From NCBI GenBank assembly GCA_024222455.1, contig JAAEPD010000517.1, positions 1 to 34,853 of the forward strand: a stretch of 34,853 bases of DNA, written 5' to 3'. The translations under genes were made by a program, and so were the position numbers. Below, piece after piece: positions 31,778 to 34,853 of this stretch; within the stretch, counting starts at the first letter, position 1, and each line of letters opens with the position of its first letter. The notes beneath the pieces were generated by a model, which made no database searches, had not been told where the DNA came from, and saw nothing but the letters and a program-made list of their open reading frames with translations. This DNA comes from Aureispira sp. (GTDB lineage Bacteria; Bacteroidota; Bacteroidia; Chitinophagales; Saprospiraceae).

Positions 31778-32383
31778 ATGGATATTTCACTCAACTATAT
31801 GGGAGCATCATCAAAGTACACTGTAACTCAACAAGCCATTGAGCAAGAATGGATTGAGATACAGGCAGCTCAAAAAAATCCAGCTGCATTTCGAGTATTG
31901 TATAGCCGATACTACGAACCCATTTTCCGTTTTGTCTATCAGCGTACTGGCGACGAAAGCTTAACCTCTGATTTAACATCTCAAGTGTTCTTGAAAGCTA
32001 TGCAAAACTTGCATAAGTACTCACACAAAGGTGTACCCTTTTCTGCTTGGTTATTTAGAATTGCGAGCAACGAAATTGCACAGCATTTCAGAAAAGCAAA
32101 TAAGAATCGTGTGGTGACTATAGAAGATCAGAATGTAAGCGATATAAAAGAAGAATACGAAGACAAAGCAGAATTGGAAGTTAATATAGGATTACTGAAA
32201 GAAGTAATCAAAACCCTCAAACCAGATGAAGTCCAAATCTTGGAATTGCGTTTTTTTGAAAAACGTCCATTCAAAGAAATTGCAGAAATCTTGGATATTA
32301 CAGAAAATAATGCAAAAGTCAAGATATATAGACTCTTGCAGAAAATGAAGAAACGTTTTAGTAAACATAAACCTAGCGGTTAA
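31778..32383 (+). CDS. RNA polymerase ECF-type sigma-70 factor
   Basis: A 201-residue sigma factor. Region 2 contains 'FRVLYSRYYEPIFRFVYQRTGDESLTSDLTSQVFLKAMQNLHKYSHKGVPFSAWLFRIASNEIAQHFRKA', a standard ECF core. Region 4 has 'LKPDEVQILELRFFEKRPFKEIAEILDITENNAKVKIYRLLQKMKKRF'. An internal ATG (MGASSKYTV, residue 8) could be the true start. It is followed 189 bases downstream by a membrane protein with anti-sigma features. The long gap holds an imperfect dyad around CTAGAC/GTCTAG (about 32409-32445). Confidence 0.9.
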   Translation: MDISLNYMGASSKYTVTQQAIEQEWIEIQAAQKNPAAFRVLYSRYYEPIFRFVYQRTGDESLTSDLTSQVFLKAMQNLHKYSHKGVPFSAWLFRIASNEIAQHFRKANKNRVVTIEDQNVSDIKEEYEDKAELEVNIGLLKEVIKTLKPDEVQILELRFFEKRPFKEIAEILDITENNAKVKIYRLLQKMKKRFSKHKPSG

Positions 32384-32572
32384 ATTACAGAGATTATTAA
32401 TAATCTACCTAGACTAGAATAAAAACATATTAGTTCATGGTCTAGTTTGTTAAAAAATCGAAGATGATTGATTTTCAAGAATCAAGATTTAATATTTTTT
32501 AAATTTTAAACTTAAAATTCAAAAAATTAACAGACTACTACTAAAATACAAGAACTATAAACAATATAAATC

Positions 32573-34174
32573 ATGGAACACAATTACGATATTAAAGAAA
32601 ATCCTCCTAAACTCAGTAGTGAACAGATTAGCAAACATCAAAATTTTGATGACTTGTTTGCTCAGTTCGAACAAATGGGTGGTTCTTCCCAAGCAACTAG
32701 TGGCACCGAAGTGGCCATAGACGCTACTACCAAAGCAGCAAAAGGCTGGATAATCAAATACGGTATTGGAGCATTAGTAACTATTGCAGCTTCTGTTGTT
32801 ATCGTTTTTATGGTCGGAAAAACATTCCAAGATGGAGGAGAAAACGGCATCAAAGGTTTGGATAATGTGATTGCACTCAACACACCTTTTGAAACCTTAG
32901 ATAAACCATTTGTTACTAAAAAAGTAAAAACTAAAGAAGGGGCTACACTTCAATATCCTTCAGGATCTAAAGTGATCATACCAGCAGAAGCCTTTATTGA
33001 CAAAAATGGTAATCCTATAACTGGTGATGTAGATATCGAATACCGTGAACTAAACGATCATGTATCTATGTTTTTGGCAGGTGTACCTAAATCATTAAAC
33101 AAACATAAACAATTACAGTCCTCAGGGTTGGTACATATTCAAGGTTATCAAGATGGAGAGCCTGTTTATTTAAAAAATGATAAAAAACTAGCAATTGAAT
33201 TAGAGAATACTGTCCCAAATGCATTGCCTACCGAAGAACTTAAAGTTTATGCTTTTAATACAAAAGAAGACCAATGGCAATACAATACAGACGATCAGGT
33301 AGAAGTAGTTTCGGTAAACGAGCCAAATAACTCTAAAGAAACTACTGAGGAACGTGAGGCTAAAGCATTAGCAAGCATCAAAGCTAAACATGCTCAACCT
33401 CAAAAACCTCTAGCTCCTACTAAACCTACTGAAAGTTTAACAATCCTAGATTTAGATATTGATGTAGTAGAATTTCCTGAACTAAAAAAATACAATGATA
33501 TTGTTTGGGCAACCAAAGAAGATGTAGATGCACTACCTTCTACTACGAATTGGACGAATGCCGATATTAAACACAAATCTGGCTATAATTATACTTTTAC
33601 GATAGTAAATGGTGATAATAAAATGGTGATGAATATCTTGCCTATTATCCCTTATACTAAAAAAGCTCAAGAAGCATATAGCGATCAATTAAAAATATAT
33701 AACATAGCTCTCAAGGATTGGCAAACAACTATCGATTCAGAATTGGCACTATGGAAAACAGAACAAGAAACTAACGCTATTGCAGACAACTCTACTAAAA
33801 CCATTATCAATAGATTTAGCATCGATCAGTTTGGATTGTGGAACTGTGGTAACGCTTTAGATGCTTCTAAGGAAGCTATACCTGCTAATTTTGTAACAGA
33901 AGATGGACAGGGAATTGCAGTTCAACAAATATTTGTAGCTGATAAAGCAAATAGCTTGTTTTACTCTATCTCAGATGAAACGATCGACAACAAGTTGGAG
34001 ATAGCTTATAATGAAGATGCTCAACAATTACTTTGGGGACTGACTCCTGAAGGTGAGCTATTGGTAGCACATACAAGCAAACATCCTGCAGATGGTGGTA
34101 AAAATACTTTTATCATGCAACCAATAGATGTTATACACAACGAAACTGAGGTAAGAGAGCTATTAGTCTTTTAA
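32573..34174 (+). CDS. single-pass membrane protein, putative anti-sigma partner
   Basis: A 533-residue protein: cytoplasmic N-terminus of about 60 residues (with 'FDDLFAQFEQMGG'), one membrane helix at about 61-82 (GIGALVTIAASVVIVFMVG), then a large extracytoplasmic region. Residues 105-200 form a carboxypeptidase-regulatory/ZU5-like block: 'GATLQYPSGSKVIIPAEAFIDKNGNPITGDVDIEYRELND' and 'MFLAGVPKSL', a pattern common to proteins encoded beside ECF sigma genes in Bacteroidota. A Pro/Lys linker and a second beta-rich domain follow. It probably senses envelope signals and restrains the upstream sigma factor; this is inferred from order and topology. A terminator follows. Confidence 0.82.
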   Translation: MEHNYDIKENPPKLSSEQISKHQNFDDLFAQFEQMGGSSQATSGTEVAIDATTKAAKGWIIKYGIGALVTIAASVVIVFMVGKTFQDGGENGIKGLDNVIALNTPFETLDKPFVTKKVKTKEGATLQYPSGSKVIIPAEAFIDKNGNPITGDVDIEYRELNDHVSMFLAGVPKSLNKHKQLQSSGLVHIQGYQDGEPVYLKNDKKLAIELENTVPNALPTEELKVYAFNTKEDQWQYNTDDQVEVVSVNEPNNSKETTEEREAKALASIKAKHAQPQKPLAPTKPTESLTILDLDIDVVEFPELKKYNDIVWATKEDVDALPSTTNWTNADIKHKSGYNYTFTIVNGDNKMVMNILPIIPYTKKAQEAYSDQLKIYNIALKDWQTTIDSELALWKTEQETNAIADNSTKTIINRFSIDQFGLWNCGNALDASKEAIPANFVTEDGQGIAVQQIFVADKANSLFYSISDETIDNKLEIAYNEDAQQLLWGLTPEGELLVAHTSKHPADGGKNTFIMQPIDVIHNETEVRELLVF

Positions 34175-34209
34175 GGAAAGAAATAGTCTAAAAAATCTAA
34201 ATATTTATA

Positions 34210-34244
34210 AAAATCACCTACTTTTGGAGTAGGTGATTTTTTTT
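34210..34244 (+). terminator. terminator after the anti-sigma-like gene
   Basis: Perfect 13-bp stem, 34210-34222 (AAAATCACCTACT) with 34228-34240, 5-base loop, and a T run. Confidence 0.9.
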
Positions 34245-34349
34245 GTAAAAAAGTTATATTTATCGAACTAAAAAGCAACTTTTATACGCAAAAAACGTAC
34301 ACTAATGCATAAACTTAACTTTTTTAGTAACACTTAACTTTTCTATACC

Positions 34350-34706
34350 ATGGCTCTAGAGATCGAAGGTACATTGCACAAAAAATTTGATGAGCAAAAC
34401 ATTAATGCCACTTTCAAAAAGCGTGAATTTGTAGTTGAAACGGATGAAAAATATCCTCAACTAATTAAATTTGAACTTGTTCAAGAACGTTGTTCCCTTA
34501 TTGACGAGTTTTCTACAGGCGATAAGCTAAAAGTAGAATTCAATCTAAAAGGACGTGAGTGGAATGAAAAATATTTTACCAACTTGCATGCTTGGAGAAT
34601 AAGCAAAGTAGGCCCAGCGGCTGAACAAGGTGGCGGAAACTTTCCTCCAGCAGAAGAACCTCCAGTATCAAATGATGAAGCTTATTTAGATGATTTACCA
34701 TTCTAA
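34350..34706 (+). CDS. DUF3127 OB-fold-like protein with SSB-type acidic tip
   Basis: A 118-residue cytosolic protein of the DUF3127 family, almost limited to Bacteroidota. Residues 1-90 have the pattern MALEIEGTLHKKF, 'FKKREFVVETDEKYPQLIKFELV', 'LIDEFSTGDKLKVEFNLKGREWNEKYFTNLHAWRI', which has the strand order of an OB fold. A disordered Gly/Pro/Glu linker follows, and the protein ends in DDLPF, closely resembling the C-terminal tip of single-stranded DNA-binding protein (DDDIPF), which recruits repair and replication proteins. A role in DNA metabolism is inferred. The start is at an ATG in 'accATGGCT'; a terminator follows. Confidence 0.92.
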   Translation: MALEIEGTLHKKFDEQNINATFKKREFVVETDEKYPQLIKFELVQERCSLIDEFSTGDKLKVEFNLKGREWNEKYFTNLHAWRISKVGPAAEQGGGNFPPAEEPPVSNDEAYLDDLPF

Positions 34707-34733
34707 TAGGTCTTCTAACAAAGAGTAAAACAT

Positions 34734-34769
34734 AAGTCATCCCGAATTTTTCGAGGGTGACTTTTTTTT
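34734..34769 (+). terminator. terminator after the DUF3127 gene
   Basis: AAGTCA-CCC pairs with GGGTGACTT with one bulged T, then a run of eight Ts. Confidence 0.8.
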
Positions 34770-34799
34770 GAAAAGCAATAGGAATCTCATAGATTTAAT

Positions 34800-34853
34800 A
34801 TGCACAAAAAATCAGAGATTCCTATGTATTATAAGAAATTGCAAGATACAGAA
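34800..34853 (+). CDS. start of an open frame truncated by the window end
   Basis: From the ATG at 34800 the frame reads MHKKSEIPMYYKKLQDTE without a stop to the last base; a start at Met9 is also possible. An inverted repeat (ATAGGAATCTC at 34778-34788 with GAGATTCCTAT at 34815-34825, plus GATT/AATC inside) covers the first ATG. Too short to identify. Confidence 0.35.
   Translation, partial: MHKKSEIPMYYKKLQDTE

Noticed and set aside
1-34853. CRISPR arrays, tRNA/rRNA genes, transposases or integrases
   Set aside because: None was seen on either strand; repeats present are palindromic singles, not regularly spaced.

Overview
The window looks like a chromosomal segment of an AT-rich member of the Bacteroidota, probably in the Saprospiria or a close relative (class-level placement is inference). 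The clues seen are a type IX secretion C-terminal sorting domain, a yajC-ybbR pair, DUF3127 and DUF4197 proteins, many Cys-lipoproteins, ECF sigma factors paired with membrane proteins, and several promoters of the Bacteroidota type TAnnTTTG. No insertion sequence, prophage, tRNA, rRNA or CRISPR array was seen.

Layout. 209-3106 (minus): operon of lipoprotein, ECF sigma factor, and an inner-membrane/outer-barrel protein with tandem cytoplasmic repeats. 3355-5186 (plus): short-chain dehydrogenase plus a divergent QueA-like protein. 5256-5768: macrodomain hydrolase. 5906-7260: mechanosensitive channels MscL and MscS. 7458-8659: a CI/LexA-like repressor divergent from a small protein that joins a lipoprotein signal to an HTH domain. 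8772-10058: fused AdoMet decarboxylase-spermidine synthase. 10124-13598 (minus): secreted protein, esterase-TPR protein and acyl-CoA carboxylase beta subunit. 13687-14742: two tandem paralogous lipoproteins. 14739-16023: ybbR-yajC. 16231-18792 (minus): a tight operon of small membrane proteins, most carrying a shared N-terminal tag, with one member broken by an in-frame TGA. 18928-23271: T9SS cargo, DUF4197 lipoprotein and a helical-repeat protein. 23475-25520: three tandem MORN-type lipoproteins. 25925-29614: lipoprotein, Na+/dicarboxylate-type symporter and a secreted protein. 29706-29870: a 54-residue lysine-rich histone-like protein. 30277-34174: TonB-C-like secreted protein, secreted protein, then an ECF sigma factor followed by its probable anti-sigma protein. 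34350-34706: DUF3127 protein with an SSB-like tip. A new reading frame begins at 34800 and runs off the window.

The most unusual features are: (1) a dispersed, multi-branched palindromic element in three intergenic places (7274-7362, 10712-10766, 23313-23450) with compensating base changes in its stems; (2) the small-membrane-protein operon with a recurring ILDA/ILDAP N-terminal tag and a TGA-interrupted paralogue; and (3) the lipoprotein-signal/HTH protein arranged head to head with a CI-like repressor around a palindrome. None can be assigned a function from sequence alone.
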